A DNA stretch of 64,000 nucleotides from Gluconobacter potus (GTDB taxonomy: Bacteria > Pseudomonadota > Alphaproteobacteria > Acetobacterales > Acetobacteraceae), in NCBI RefSeq assembly GCF_015244705.1, contig NZ_JABCQF010000007.1, positions 86,152 through 150,151 of the forward strand. The letters are read 5' to 3'. Below the pieces are notes generated by a model. That model ran no database searches and had not been told where the DNA came from. It saw only the letters and a list, made by a program, of their open reading frames with translations. Each line of letters starts with the position of its first letter. The first letter of the stretch is position 1. Shown here in pieces: positions 7,443 to 17,109 of the stretch. Made by a program: the position numbers and the translations under genes.

Positions 7443-9923
7443 ATGTCCACTCGCAGAACCTTCCTCAAATACGCCCTGTTCGGTAGTGCCGCAGCCGCAA
7501 CGGAAGGGCTTCCGGCCGCCATCCGTCGCGCTTATGCCATCGCGCCCGAGCCGGGTACGACATATCTGAATGCCGAGCATGTCGTTATCCTCATGCAGGA
7601 AAACCGCTCTTTCGATCATATGTTCGGAACACTGGCCGGCGTTCGCGGCTTCAACGACAGGCGCGCGATCCGTCAGAAGAACGGCAGCTCCGTTTTCGTG
7701 CAGTCCGGCAAGAGCGGGGAGACCTATGCGCCGTGGCGCCTGAACATTCACGACACAAAGGTCACCTGGATGGGCTCGATCCCGCACTCCCGGGACAGTC
7801 AGGTCGATGCCTGGAACGGGGGGCATCATGACCGGTGGATTGACGTCAAGCGGCCTCACAAGAAGGAATACAGGCAGTATCCGCTGACGATGGGATATTA
7901 TACCCGCGAGGATCTGCCATTCTATTATGCTCTGGCCGATGCGTTTACGGTCTGTGACCAGAACTACTGCGGCGTCATGTCCAGCACGACGCCCAACCGT
8001 CTCGTCTTCTGGACAGGAACCGTGCGGGACCAGCAGAATACCGCGTCAAACGTCTACATGCGGAACCCGGAAATCCTGGAAGGCGGCATGACCTGGATGA
8101 CCTTTCCGGAGCGGCTGGAGAAGGTCGGGGTGTCGTGGAAGTTCTATCAGAACGAACTGAGCCAGACGGGCGGCATGTCTCCGGCGGAGCGTTCCTGGCT
8201 GTCCAATTTCGGCTGTAACGTGCTGGAGTGTTTCGACAGCTTCAATGTCAGCTCCAATCCGGGCTTTGGAGAATGGATCGAAGAGCGGATCCGGGAATGT
8301 TCAGAGCATATCAATCGGCTTGAAAACCTTGAGATGCTGGTCTCCGGGGAGCGGAGCGAGCAGCTTGTCGAGGCGAAGGCCCTGATGGAGGTTCTGAAGA
8401 AGCGTCAGAAATCCTCGAAGGGATTTGAGAAGCTGACGCCCGAGGAGCGCGCGCTTTTCACGAAGGCCTTCGTGATCAACAGCGGCGATCCTGATTATCG
8501 CAGCCTTGAGGAACTCTCCTTCGTGGACGATCCGGATGCGAAGGGGATGAAGGCGCCGAAGGGAGACGTGCTGTACCAGTTCCGCAAGGATGTACGGACA
8601 GGCCAACTCCCGGCTGTTTCCTGGATGGCGGCGCCCGAGCATTTCTCGGACCACCCGACATCGGCCTGGTATGGGGGGGCCTGGTATGTGTCGGAAGTCA
8701 TGAACATCCTGACCGAGAATCCCGAGGTCTGGAAGAAGACCATTTTCATTCTGACCTATGATGAAAATGACGGGTATTTCGATCACGGCTGTTCCTATGC
8801 GGCCCCTGATCCGCAGCGTCCGGAAACGGGCCACTCTTCCGCTTCGATCGGGGCAGACGGGCTGGAATACACGACTGCCGAGGACGAGGTTTGCCGGGGC
8901 GTTCCCGAACGGCTCGCACGCAGTGGCCCGATCGGGCTCGGCTTCCGGGTGCCGATGGTTGTGGCGTCTCCGTGGAGCCGGGGTGGGCTGGTCAATTCGC
9001 AGCTTTTCGACCACAGCTCGACACTGCGGTTTCTGGAGCATTTCGTTGAGAAGAAGTTCGGCACGCCTGTCCGGGAAACCAATATTTCCCCTTGGCGTCG
9101 GGCCATCTGCGGCGATCTGACGTCCTGTTTCCATCCTCAAGACGAGGTTGCGCCGTCCCTGAACTATCTGGACCGGAACACGCATCTGAAGGCTATCGAA
9201 GATGCGCGGAACCGTCCCATGCCGGGTGGTTTCCGCTCGCTGTCCGGGGATGAGATCGCCGCACTGAAAGATCAGCCGGATCTGCTGCGGCAAACCGTAC
9301 GACAGGAAAGCGGAACACGTCCGGCCTGTGCGCTGCCCTATGAGCTTTACTGTGATGGCGGCATTGATGTGGAGCGCGGGCAGGTCAGCCTGAAGCTGGG
9401 AGCCGGGCAGAGCGTTCATGGAGAGCGGGCGGCCGGCGCGCCATTCAATATCTATGATTACCGCAATGGTGGTCGCGATATGCAGGCTGGAACCTACGCC
9501 GTAGCGGCGGGAGACCGGATGGATGTGACGCTTCCGGCTGCGGATGGTCTGTATGATGTCGCGGTTCATGCGCCCAACGGGTTCTACCGGGCTTATCGGG
9601 GGCATGCTGATCGGGTCGCGCTTCGTTCAGCCTGTCGTTATGACGTTGGCGGCAAGGGCAAAGGGCCCAGGATCGTTCTTTCCCTGACCAATGGTGGCAA
9701 GGCACCGCTGACGGTTCAGTACCATGCCGGCGATGCTGGGCCACTGCGGACGGTGGTCCTCAAAGGGCGGGGGCATCAGGAGATCCGGCTGGATCTGTCA
9801 GCCAGCCATCAGTGGTATGACGTGACGCTAACATCGCCGGAAGATCCGGATTTCAGGCATGTTCTGGGCGGCCGGATGGAAACGGGGAAGATCACGCTCA
9901 CTGATCCGGCGATGGCTGGCTAA
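7443..9923 (+). CDS. Phosphocholine-specific phospholipase C, Tat-exported
   Basis: An 826-residue protein of the bacterial phospholipase C / acid phosphatase family that hydrolyses phosphatidylcholine-type lipids outside the cytoplasm. The N-terminus is a Tat signal (STRRTFLKYALFGSAAAAT). The catalytic domain spans about 38-560. It has the family motif LMQENRSFDHMFGT with metal ligands, plus TYDENDGYFDH and the VMSSTTPNRL stretch. Two C-terminal beta domains (about 610-820) follow, as in PlcH/PlcN-type enzymes. The gene stands alone and ends 12 bases before the convergent DUF3325 gene. Possible roles are membrane-lipid turnover or phosphate release. Confidence 0.85.
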   Translation: MSTRRTFLKYALFGSAAAATEGLPAAIRRAYAIAPEPGTTYLNAEHVVILMQENRSFDHMFGTLAGVRGFNDRRAIRQKNGSSVFVQSGKSGETYAPWRLNIHDTKVTWMGSIPHSRDSQVDAWNGGHHDRWIDVKRPHKKEYRQYPLTMGYYTREDLPFYYALADAFTVCDQNYCGVMSSTTPNRLVFWTGTVRDQQNTASNVYMRNPEILEGGMTWMTFPERLEKVGVSWKFYQNELSQTGGMSPAERSWLSNFGCNVLECFDSFNVSSNPGFGEWIEERIRECSEHINRLENLEMLVSGERSEQLVEAKALMEVLKKRQKSSKGFEKLTPEERALFTKAFVINSGDPDYRSLEELSFVDDPDAKGMKAPKGDVLYQFRKDVRTGQLPAVSWMAAPEHFSDHPTSAWYGGAWYVSEVMNILTENPEVWKKTIFILTYDENDGYFDHGCSYAAPDPQRPETGHSSASIGADGLEYTTAEDEVCRGVPERLARSGPIGLGFRVPMVVASPWSRGGLVNSQLFDHSSTLRFLEHFVEKKFGTPVRETNISPWRRAICGDLTSCFHPQDEVAPSLNYLDRNTHLKAIEDARNRPMPGGFRSLSGDEIAALKDQPDLLRQTVRQESGTRPACALPYELYCDGGIDVERGQVSLKLGAGQSVHGERAAGAPFNIYDYRNGGRDMQAGTYAVAAGDRMDVTLPAADGLYDVAVHAPNGFYRAYRGHADRVALRSACRYDVGGKGKGPRIVLSLTNGGKAPLTVQYHAGDAGPLRTVVLKGRGHQEIRLDLSASHQWYDVTLTSPEDPDFRHVLGGRMETGKITLTDPAMAG

Positions 9924-9935
9924 GCGCCTTCCGGC

Positions 9936-10217
9936 TCATGGTCGGGCGCTGCGTTCCCAGAGGGAGCAGGCGAGTGTCGCGACCATGATTTCAAGGCTGG
10001 CAAGCAGAATCCATTCGATCATGTTCAGGATGACGGTCCCGTCGCTGAGAGTCTGAAGCGCGAGGCTGAGGAGCAGAACCGGGGCGGCGCATGATTTCAG
10101 GATGCGCCGCCGTGCTGCTGTCAGGCGGTCATGCCAGAAGACCCGGTTTCCGCGATGAGAGGCCGCGACGAACATCAGCATGGCGGACTGTCCGCACAGA
10201 ACGGAAATCCAGTTCAT
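9936..10217 (-). CDS. DUF3325-type small membrane protein
   Basis: A 93-residue protein with three likely membrane segments (LCGQSAMLMFVAAS, APVLLLSLALQTL, MIEWILLASLEIMVATLAC). It is the last gene of the siderophore-uptake operon. The start at 10217 is set by an ATGA overlap with the stop of the PepSY gene; the open frame runs further upstream, but only through that gene. DUF3325 proteins recur next to PepSY and DUF3649 genes behind TonB siderophore receptors. Their biochemical role is unknown, presumably in reduction or release of iron at the inner membrane. Confidence 0.65.
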   Translation of the reverse strand: MNWISVLCGQSAMLMFVAASHRGNRVFWHDRLTAARRRILKSCAAPVLLLSLALQTLSDGTVILNMIEWILLASLEIMVATLACSLWERSARP

Positions 10218-11677
10218 GCCAGGAGCCCGGTTTTTCGTATTCTGTGATACGTCGCAAAAGCGAAAGATGCTGACAGGATAAGGGCTGTCAGCCCGACGCC
10301 TGCAACGATGCTGCCATGCCAGGGCAGGCTGAGCGCTGCGATCAGAAAGCATGCTGCGGCATTGCCGCCCAGCAGCTCCGCCCATGTCCGCTCTGGGTTA
10401 CGGACTAGCGTGTAGGCCAGCGTGATCCCCCAGACGATGAAGACGGTTGTCACTTCCCATCCGGCTCGGTGGGGCATCGTGACGGGGAGAAGGCGGTTGG
10501 CGATGAAAAAGGATGCGAAGGCGAGGGGCGTACCCATCAGAACGCCCACATTCAGACGGGCGACGATCCGGTGTCCCAGATGATGCGGGCGGCGCAGGCG
10601 CTTGAGCGTCCACAGATGCATGCCGCTGCCAATCAGCGCCGCGAGCGCCAGTCCGGACAGGAAATAGAGCCAGCGTGTGACCCAGGGCGCAAAACGCGCC
10701 ACATGCAGTCCGTACAGGAACGTATAGGCCCGGATGACAGGGCGTTTTTCGATATGTTCCCTGAGGATGTGACCTGATGGACCATCGAAGGTGATGATTT
10801 GCGACGAGGTGCTGACGGTACGGCTGTTGCCCGCGATTATCGTAACGAGTGACGCCTGATCGGACGGATTGAAAACATAGATCTGTTCCAGGCCCGTGCC
10901 GCCGAAACGCCTGTCAGCTTCCTGGAGCATGGGGAGGATCGGTGCGAGATGACCTGCATGGCCACTTGCCGGGCGGGAATAGAGCGCGGGATTGAGCTCC
11001 GTGTAGGAGGCGGTGACGTCGTTCCGGTAAAGCGCCTGGGTGCTCCAGGGAAGGAGCAGCGATCCGAGGGTGACGGCGCCTGTGAAGGAAATCATCAGAT
11101 GGAAAGGCAGGGCGGCGACACCAAGCAGATTGTGCGTGTCCAGCCAGCTTCTCTGTCCGCGCGAGGGACGGAAGGTGAAGAAATCCGCGAAGATGCGCCG
11201 ATGGATGATGATGCCGGTGACCAGCCCGACGACGAGGGCCAGAGCGGCGAGGGCTGCGATAAGCCGCCCCCAGGGATGGGGAAGCTGAAGCTCGAAATGG
11301 AAGCGGTAGAAGAATTCGCCGCCGAGCGTGTCCCTGATACCATCCGGGCTTCCGGTTTCGGGGTCGAGGGCACGCTGGATGTATTTGCCCTTTGTGTCAG
11401 GCCACAGGGCTGTTGCAAAGGAACACAGATCAGTTGCGCTGCCGACATACCAGGCACTGGCGGTGGACGCGTTGCGGTTCAGCCAGTCCAGGGCATGGGC
11501 GTCCGTCAGGAGGGGGGAGGAAACGGAAGTGGAAAGTTCGGGCCTGGCCCAGAGGCTGATCTCTCGCCGGAAGACGCTCAATGCGCCGGACAGGGCAATG
11601 GCGAACAGCACCCAGCCCGTGACGAGACCCAGTGTCGTGTGCACTACAGCCATGGACGCGCGGAACGTGCCTTTCAT
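10214..11677 (-). CDS. PepSY-associated TM helix protein (siderophore iron release)
   Basis: A 487-residue inner-membrane protein of the PepSY_TM family. Transmembrane segments are visible near residues 12-35 (GLVTGWVLFAIALSGALSVF), 140-160 (LIAALAALALVVGLVTGIIIH), 190-215, and several towards the C-terminus, with periplasmic PepSY-like stretches between. Histidines in HRRIFADFF and DTHNLLGVAALPFH are typical of members proposed to be ferric reductases for siderophores. It overlaps both neighbours by ATGA-type junctions, so it is co-translated with DUF3649 and DUF3325 downstream of the siderophore receptor. Reductase activity is an inference from the family. Confidence 0.8.
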   Translation of the reverse strand: MKGTFRASMAVVHTTLGLVTGWVLFAIALSGALSVFRREISLWARPELSTSVSSPLLTDAHALDWLNRNASTASAWYVGSATDLCSFATALWPDTKGKYIQRALDPETGSPDGIRDTLGGEFFYRFHFELQLPHPWGRLIAALAALALVVGLVTGIIIHRRIFADFFTFRPSRGQRSWLDTHNLLGVAALPFHLMISFTGAVTLGSLLLPWSTQALYRNDVTASYTELNPALYSRPASGHAGHLAPILPMLQEADRRFGGTGLEQIYVFNPSDQASLVTIIAGNSRTVSTSSQIITFDGPSGHILREHIEKRPVIRAYTFLYGLHVARFAPWVTRWLYFLSGLALAALIGSGMHLWTLKRLRRPHHLGHRIVARLNVGVLMGTPLAFASFFIANRLLPVTMPHRAGWEVTTVFIVWGITLAYTLVRNPERTWAELLGGNAAACFLIAALSLPWHGSIVAGVGLTALILSASFAFATYHRIRKTGLLA

Positions 11678-11973
11678 GGCTGCCAGCCTCCGAGGAGTCC
11701 CAGGCCGCTCAGGAGAGAGGCCACGAGGATCAGGAAAGCCAGCAGTCGCCCGATACGGGTGACTGCGAAAGCTGCTATGAAAACGACGGGCCAGAGGACC
11801 AGGCCGAGAAGGATTCCGGCCATGGCGTTGTCAGCCCTGGACAGGGGAAGCCAGAACGCAAGGCAGACACCGCCCAGCGCGGAGAGGGCGTAACCGAGCG
11901 GCAACGCCACGACGAGGCGCAGGGCGATGTCGTAGCGCCGGGTTCCGGGTTGTGGTTTACCAGCTGAAGCCAA
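11674..11973 (-). CDS. DUF3649-type small membrane protein
   Basis: A short inner-membrane protein recognised by the core RRYDIALRLVVALPLGYALS followed by two more hydrophobic helices. The gene sits between the siderophore receptor and the PepSY gene, the usual place for DUF3649. The start is uncertain. An ATG at 12033 would overlap the receptor gene by 77 bases, while TTG at 11973 (given here, 99 residues) starts close to the conserved domain and overlaps the receptor by 17 bases. The end overlaps the PepSY start by four bases. Confidence 0.65.
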   Translation of the reverse strand: MASAGKPQPGTRRYDIALRLVVALPLGYALSALGGVCLAFWLPLSRADNAMAGILLGLVLWPVVFIAAFAVTRIGRLLAFLILVASLLSGLGLLGGWQP

Positions 11974-14158
11974 TATTGGCCTGCGCGTTGCGGCGCTCTC
12001 CGTAATAGCAGTATTCCTGACCGTAAGAGGCATAGCTCAGGCAATTGGCGATGAAGTTCTTGTCAAAGAGGTTGCGGACGCTCGCGCCCACATTCCAGCC
12101 ATGCAGGCTGTGGGAGAGGTTGGACAGGTCGTATCGCACCGACGCATCGAACACGGCATATTGCGGCACCCAGACACTCCCGTAAGATGCTTCACCACCA
12201 TAGGATTTATTGGAATAGCGCATGCCGCCGCCGAAGCCGAGGCCCTTCGCGGGACCCGACGGCATCGTATAGAAGGCGAACAGCGAGGCATTACCCTTGC
12301 CGGACTGGATGAGCGGCTTGCCGGTTGAGTCGTCATGCACCTTCTGGATGCTGACGGCTGCTGTTAGCACGAGATTGTGGAACGGCTCGGCATGGGCCTC
12401 GAACTCGAAGCCGTCCGAATGGACCAGCCCGCTTTCAGCGCTGTAGCCGGTGTTGCCGACAGCAACGAGAACGTTGGTCTGCTCGATATGGAAGCCCGCA
12501 GCCGTCAGGAGCAGTGAGGTGCCCGGAAGCTGGTATTTCAGGCCGCCTTCAAGCTGTTTGCCGAGCGACGGATTGGCCTGACGCACGGTCTTTCCGCCAT
12601 CTGTCGAGACGCTGCCGGACTGTGGCTGGAAGGATGTCGAGTAGCTGATATACGGCGCAAGACCGAAATCGAAATGATACAGGCCCGAAGCACGCCAGGT
12701 AATCTGGCTCGGGCTCTGGTTGGTCGTCGTGTTGTACATGTTGTCGGTCTGATGGGACCGGTACCAGTCGTTACGGATGCTGCCTGTCAGGATCAGGTGA
12801 CGCCAGTGGATTTCGTCCTGTCCATAGATGCCGGCCTGATGGGAGTCGGTGTTGTAGTTCACCCAGGGGGACGGAGTGGGAATGGCCATCTGTGAGTTCG
12901 GATGAAAGACGTTCAGATCAGGAGCTGAACCGTAATAACCGACTTCCGAGGCGCTCTGCTGCATGTAGTCGAAGCCGAACATCATTGTATGACGTAGCGG
13001 TCCGGTCCGGACATGGCCTTTGAACTGGCTGTCAAAGGTCAGGTTGTGCGTATGTTCGTTGGTGGCGATGGCCGAGCGGGCAAGCGTATCGTCCGAGACG
13101 TAATAGCCGCTGTCATAGACGCTGCGGTACTGGGTCTTGATGTCGTCGTAGCGGCCGCGCGTGCTGAAGCTCCAGTCGCTGTTGAAGCGATGGTTGAGGA
13201 TGTAGGTGATGGAGCCGTGGCGACGGTTGTATTTTTCGAACGATGAATCGCCGTCGTAGAAATTGCGCGGCAGATAGCCGAAAGACGCGCGTTTGAGCGA
13301 CCCGACGAGCGGGACGCCACCATAAGTGCCGTTTTCCGGGTCATACTGGTAGTTGCCGAGGATCGTGAGCGTCGTGGGGCCGTCGCCACCGAAGGTGAAG
13401 GACGGGCTGATGGAGAAACGGCGGCTTCCGGTGCGGGCGAGCTGGCTGTGCTGGCCGTTGATGGTGCCATTGACGCGGTAGCGGACGAAGCCGTTATCCG
13501 TCATATAACCGCCGACATCGGCATCCACGCGGTACAGGTCGAACATGCCACCAGTCGCATTGACGCTTCCGTAAGAGCGCTGGTCCGTGGCGAGTTTGCT
13601 GGAGAGGGCGACGAGGCCGCCGGGGCTGGACTGGCCGTAAAGGGCCGACGCCGGACCCTTGAGAATTTCAATGCGATCCAGACGCGAGGTGTCGGTCTGG
13701 GCTACGGCATAGCCGGTCGGGCTGTCCTGAAGCTTTAGACCATCAAGGAATGTCGGGATGGAAAAGCCGCGCAGGGCGAACTGGTCATAACGTGTTCCCA
13801 CGCCGCCGCCACGAAGATCGGCAGTGATGCCCGCGGTATAGCGCACGGCCTGATTGAGGTTCAGGACGTTGCGGATGTCCATTTCGTTGCGGGTGATGAC
13901 CGTGACCGACTGGGCGGTTTCGATCAGGGGCGTGTCCGACTTGGTTGCGGACGAGGCGAGGGTCGAAGCCCTGCGTGCGCGAACTTCGAGCTTTTCGATA
14001 GTCCTGGCCTGTGTCCCGGTTGAGCTGGCTTTTTTTGTGCCCGATCGCGGGGGCAATTCGGTTGCGGCATTCTGGTCGGCTGCGAAGACTTCTCCACTCA
14101 TGACGAGGGAGAGGGGTATCGCGTAAAGAATCCTGCTGCGGTGCATACCCGACCTCAA
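11957..14158 (-). CDS. TonB-dependent siderophore receptor (FhuA/FpvA-like)
   Basis: A 733-residue outer-membrane receptor for a ferric siderophore. A signal peptide (1-26) and spacer precede the plug (about 75-190), which has the siderophore-receptor pattern QSVTVITRNEMDIRN, FALRGFS and RIEILKGPASALYGQSSPGG. The barrel ends with GWNVGASVRNLFDK and the terminal aromatic residue of IGFSW. It is the first gene of the operon with DUF3649, PepSY and DUF3325. The ligand may be a hydroxamate such as ferrichrome, judging by overall likeness, but this is not proven. A TTGC-N9-GCAA element lies 43 bases upstream of the start. Confidence 0.88.
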   Translation of the reverse strand: MRSGMHRSRILYAIPLSLVMSGEVFAADQNAATELPPRSGTKKASSTGTQARTIEKLEVRARRASTLASSATKSDTPLIETAQSVTVITRNEMDIRNVLNLNQAVRYTAGITADLRGGGVGTRYDQFALRGFSIPTFLDGLKLQDSPTGYAVAQTDTSRLDRIEILKGPASALYGQSSPGGLVALSSKLATDQRSYGSVNATGGMFDLYRVDADVGGYMTDNGFVRYRVNGTINGQHSQLARTGSRRFSISPSFTFGGDGPTTLTILGNYQYDPENGTYGGVPLVGSLKRASFGYLPRNFYDGDSSFEKYNRRHGSITYILNHRFNSDWSFSTRGRYDDIKTQYRSVYDSGYYVSDDTLARSAIATNEHTHNLTFDSQFKGHVRTGPLRHTMMFGFDYMQQSASEVGYYGSAPDLNVFHPNSQMAIPTPSPWVNYNTDSHQAGIYGQDEIHWRHLILTGSIRNDWYRSHQTDNMYNTTTNQSPSQITWRASGLYHFDFGLAPYISYSTSFQPQSGSVSTDGGKTVRQANPSLGKQLEGGLKYQLPGTSLLLTAAGFHIEQTNVLVAVGNTGYSAESGLVHSDGFEFEAHAEPFHNLVLTAAVSIQKVHDDSTGKPLIQSGKGNASLFAFYTMPSGPAKGLGFGGGMRYSNKSYGGEASYGSVWVPQYAVFDASVRYDLSNLSHSLHGWNVGASVRNLFDKNFIANCLSYASYGQEYCYYGERRNAQANIGFSW

Positions 14159-14200
14159 TGACTGTGCGTGCTGGCGCGTGATCAGAGGCTGGTATCGATA

Positions 14201-14217
14201 TTGCGAGTTAGTTGCAA
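14201..14217. promoter_or_regulatory. Candidate iron-regulator (Fur-like) site upstream of the siderophore receptor
   Basis: TTGCGAGTTAGTTGCAA is an imperfect palindrome (TTGC-N9-GCAA). It is placed 43-59 bases before the receptor start, where an iron-dependent repressor would be expected. The assignment is by position and symmetry only. Confidence 0.4.
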
Positions 14218-14295
14218 GTAGCGTCAGAAGAAAATGAAACTTTGAAAGATTTCCTCAATAAGTGACTGATTGTTACGGTCTTTTGCTGAAAAGGC

Positions 14296-14322
14296 ATCCG
14301 GGCGCTGTAATAGCGCCCGGAT
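14296..14322 (-). terminator. Terminator of the polyol operon
   Basis: A perfect 11-bp inverted repeat (14296-14306 with 14312-14322; 5-base loop) is followed on the minus strand by GCCTTTTC. It starts 10 bases after the stop of the SDR gene, the last gene of the operon. Confidence 0.75.
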
Positions 14323-14331
14323 CGTCCTTGC

Positions 14332-15105
14332 TCACCAGACGGTGAAGCCCGCATCCACATTCACGATGGCGCCGGTCATCAGGCTGGCTGCGTCGGACGC
14401 CAGGAACTGCACGACGGAAGCGACTTCATCGGGCTGGCCCACGCGGCCCATCGGGGTTCCGGCGATCCAGGCGTCGTAGAGTTCCGGCTTTTCCATGCCG
14501 AAGCGGGTGAGCGTCGTTTCGATATAGGTGGGGGCAACGGCGTTGGCACGAATGCCATGGGGAGCCCATTCTGCGGCCAGCGAGCGGATATACTGGTGAA
14601 CGCCGGCTTTCGACGCATTATAGGCCGCCTGCTGCTGCGGGCGGTTGACGATCAGGCCGGACATGGAGCCGATTGCGACAATGACGCCCTGTTTCTGTTC
14701 GAGCATGATGCGCCCGACGGCCTGACAGGAGCGGAACATGCCGTTCAGGTTGATATCGACCTGCTTGAGCCACTGACCATCCGTCATGTCCTCGGCCTTG
14801 ACCTCGGAAATACAGATGCCGGCGCAGGCGACCAGGATATCCACGCGGCCTTCCTGTTCATGAACGCTGCGGACAGCGTTCTGCACACTTTCCGTATTCG
14901 TGACGTCCATGACGACGCTGCTGACATCATGGCCTTCCATGCGCAGGTCTTCCACGGCTTTTGTGGCCATGGCTTCATCGAGATCGGCGATGATGACGCG
15001 GGCGCCAGCCTCGGCCAGTGCGGTGACGCAGGCCAGGCCGATGTTCTGTGCGCCGCCGGTGACGATGGCGACGCGGTTATCGAGGCGGAGTTTTTCCATG
15101 TACAT
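14332..15105 (-). CDS. SDR-family sugar-alcohol dehydrogenase
   Basis: A 257-residue classical short-chain dehydrogenase. The NAD-binding glycine motif is unusual in detail (TGGAQNIG) but in the right place (16-23). Asp41 in IIADLD suggests NAD rather than NADP. The CAG motif is near 91, and the catalytic triad is Ser in GSMSGLIVNRPQ (about 146) with YNASK (about 161-165). The SMSG.IVNRPQ stretch is typical of galactitol/arabinitol-type dehydrogenases. It closes the polyol operon, so it probably oxidises the imported sugar alcohol to a ketose that the FGGY kinase phosphorylates. The substrate is inferred from context. Confidence 0.8.
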   Translation of the reverse strand: MYMEKLRLDNRVAIVTGGAQNIGLACVTALAEAGARVIIADLDEAMATKAVEDLRMEGHDVSSVVMDVTNTESVQNAVRSVHEQEGRVDILVACAGICISEVKAEDMTDGQWLKQVDINLNGMFRSCQAVGRIMLEQKQGVIVAIGSMSGLIVNRPQQQAAYNASKAGVHQYIRSLAAEWAPHGIRANAVAPTYIETTLTRFGMEKPELYDAWIAGTPMGRVGQPDEVASVVQFLASDAASLMTGAIVNVDAGFTVW

Positions 15106-15123
15106 GGGATGTGGTTCCTAAGA

Positions 15124-16227
15124 TCAGGCAGCGAGCGGGTGGCGGTGGCAGGCTTCTAAGGCCAGGCCGTCAGGGGCAAAAAGATGGCAGTTCTTTGGTG
15201 GAAGGGTCAGGCTGACGCGGGTTTCGACCTCCGTCAGGACTGCGCCATCCGTCTGGACGACGATGATTTCCCCGTCCGGCATGCGGACATGGACGAGCGT
15301 GATGGCCCCGAGGCGTTCGATGACTTCCACGACGCCGCTGTTGGGGCCGGAAGAGGCCAGTTCGACATGTTCGGGACGGATGCCGACCGTCACCTTTGTT
15401 CCGGGCAGCAGGCCCGGGGATGTGACGGGCACGTACAGGGTCGAGCCGTCGCGGAGCTGCACGCTGGAGCCTGCGGAATCTCCGCCCTGGAAAATGGCCG
15501 GGAAGAAGTTCATGGGCGGCGAGCCGATGAAGCGGGCCACAAACAGGTTGCGGGGGTGGTGGTACAGTTCGAGTGGGGAGCCGATCTGTTCGACCACGCC
15601 TTTCTGCAGAACGACGATCTTGTCCGCCATGGTCATGGCTTCGACCTGGTCATGTGTCACATAGATCGTGGTGGCGCCGAGCTTGCGGTGCAGGGCGGAG
15701 AGCTCCACGCGCATCTGGCCGCGCAGGGCGGCATCGAGGTTCGAGAGCGGCTCGTCGAACAGGAAGACTTTCGGGTTGCGGACGATGGCGCGACCGATGG
15801 CGACGCGCTGCCGCTGGCCGCCGGAGAGCTGTCCGGGTTTGTGGTGCAGATAGGGCTCGAGCTGAAGCGTGCGGGCGACGTGCTCGATCTTCTCGCGGCG
15901 CTCGGCCTCCGGCATTCCGGCCAGTTTGAGGCCGAACTCCATGTTTTTGTAGACGTCCATGTGCGGGTAGAGCGCGTAGGACTGAAAGACCATCGCCAGA
16001 CCGCGCTTGCCGGGTTCCACGTCATTTACGCGCTGTCCGTCGATCAGGAGATCGCCGGATGTGATGTCCTCAAGGCCCGCGATCATGCGCAGGAGCGTGG
16101 ATTTTCCGCAGCCTGACGGGCCGACGAAAACCACGAATTCGCGCTCTTCGATCGAGAGGGAAATCCCCTTGATGATTTCTTCCGTAAGGTAGGTCTTGTG
16201 GAGGTTCTTGAGTTCGACAGTCGCCAT
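15124..16227 (-). CDS. ABC transporter ATPase, polyol/sugar type (SmoK/UgpC-like)
   Basis: A 367-residue nucleotide-binding subunit that drives sugar-alcohol import. It has Walker A GPSGCGKST (37-45), the Q-loop in VFQSYALYPHM, the signature LSGGQRQRVAIGRA (about 134), Walker B VFLFDEPLSNLD and the switch histidine in YVTHDQ. The C-terminal extension (about 240-360) is the TOBE/MalK regulatory domain, which places it in the CUT1 group. It lies fifth in the operon after the two permeases and before the dehydrogenase. Polyol rather than disaccharide specificity is inferred from the neighbouring dehydrogenase and kinase. Confidence 0.88.
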   Translation of the reverse strand: MATVELKNLHKTYLTEEIIKGISLSIEEREFVVFVGPSGCGKSTLLRMIAGLEDITSGDLLIDGQRVNDVEPGKRGLAMVFQSYALYPHMDVYKNMEFGLKLAGMPEAERREKIEHVARTLQLEPYLHHKPGQLSGGQRQRVAIGRAIVRNPKVFLFDEPLSNLDAALRGQMRVELSALHRKLGATTIYVTHDQVEAMTMADKIVVLQKGVVEQIGSPLELYHHPRNLFVARFIGSPPMNFFPAIFQGGDSAGSSVQLRDGSTLYVPVTSPGLLPGTKVTVGIRPEHVELASSGPNSGVVEVIERLGAITLVHVRMPDGEIIVVQTDGAVLTEVETRVSLTLPPKNCHLFAPDGLALEACHRHPLAA

Positions 16228-16280
16228 GGGTCAGGCCCCGTTTATGCAGGAAAGTTGAGTGGAGTGAGCCGGGGTCCGCA

Positions 16281-17108
16281 TCACTTGACGGCTCCGAAAG
16301 TCAGGCCGCGGACGAGCTGTTTCTGGCTGATCCAGCCGAAAACGAGGATCGGTGCCACGGCGAGGGTGGAGGCTGCGGACAGTTTTCCGAAGAATAGTCC
16401 TTCCGGTGATGAGAAGGATGCGATGAACGCTGTCAGGGGGGCTGCGTGCGAGGAGGTCAGGTTCAGGGACCAGAAGGCTTCGTTCCAGCACAGGATGAGC
16501 GACAGCAGGGCCGTGGATGCGATGCCAGGCAGGGCGAGCGGCAGCAGGACCATCGTCATTTCCTGCCAGCGCGTGGCGCCATCCATCCGGCCCGCTTCCA
16601 GAATGGGGGCAGGGACTTCGCGAAAGAACGTGTAGAGCATCCAGACGATGATCGGCAGGTTCGTGAGCATGTCCACGATGGCCAGACCGGTGCAGGTGTC
16701 GAGCAGATGCGTGTTGCGGGCCAGCAGGTAGATCGGGACCAGCACGCCGACAGGCGGCAGCATCCGGGTGGAGAGCATCCACAGCAGGGTCCCGCGTGTG
16801 CGTTTTGAGGGCAGGAACGCCATCGAATAGGCCGCCGGGACGGCAAGGGCGATGGCAATGGCTGTGGCCCCGACCGAGACGATCACCGTATTGAGCGCGA
16901 AATGCCAGTAGCTGGCACGTTCGAACACTTCGCCGTAGCTGCTCAGCGTTGGCATGAAGAACAGCTTCGGGGGGGTGGAAATCGCCTGAACCTCGCTCTT
17001 GAAGCTCGTCAGGATCATCCAGAAGATCGGGAAGAACAGCCAGAGCGCGATGCCCCAGCCGAGGACGGTGACGCCGATCCGGGTGCTGGTTTTGGTCTTG
17101 AGCGCCAC
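16281..17108 (-). CDS. Carbohydrate ABC transporter permease (SmoG/MalG-like)
   Basis: A 275-residue inner-membrane permease of the CUT1 family with six predicted helices: near 12-35 (VLGWGIALWLFFPIFWMILTSF without the last residues), 73-95, 105-125, 138-155, 185-205 and 240-260. The cytoplasmic EAA loop, EAGRMDGATRWQEMTMVLLPLALPG (given in part), meets the ATPase. The partner permease gene ends two bases upstream, so the pair is co-translated. It forms the pore of the polyol importer with the next gene product. Confidence 0.86.
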   Translation of the reverse strand: MALKTKTSTRIGVTVLGWGIALWLFFPIFWMILTSFKSEVQAISTPPKLFFMPTLSSYGEVFERASYWHFALNTVIVSVGATAIAIALAVPAAYSMAFLPSKRTRGTLLWMLSTRMLPPVGVLVPIYLLARNTHLLDTCTGLAIVDMLTNLPIIVWMLYTFFREVPAPILEAGRMDGATRWQEMTMVLLPLALPGIASTALLSLILCWNEAFWSLNLTSSHAAPLTAFIASFSSPEGLFFGKLSAASTLAVAPILVFGWISQKQLVRGLTFGAVK

Positions 17109-17109
17109 G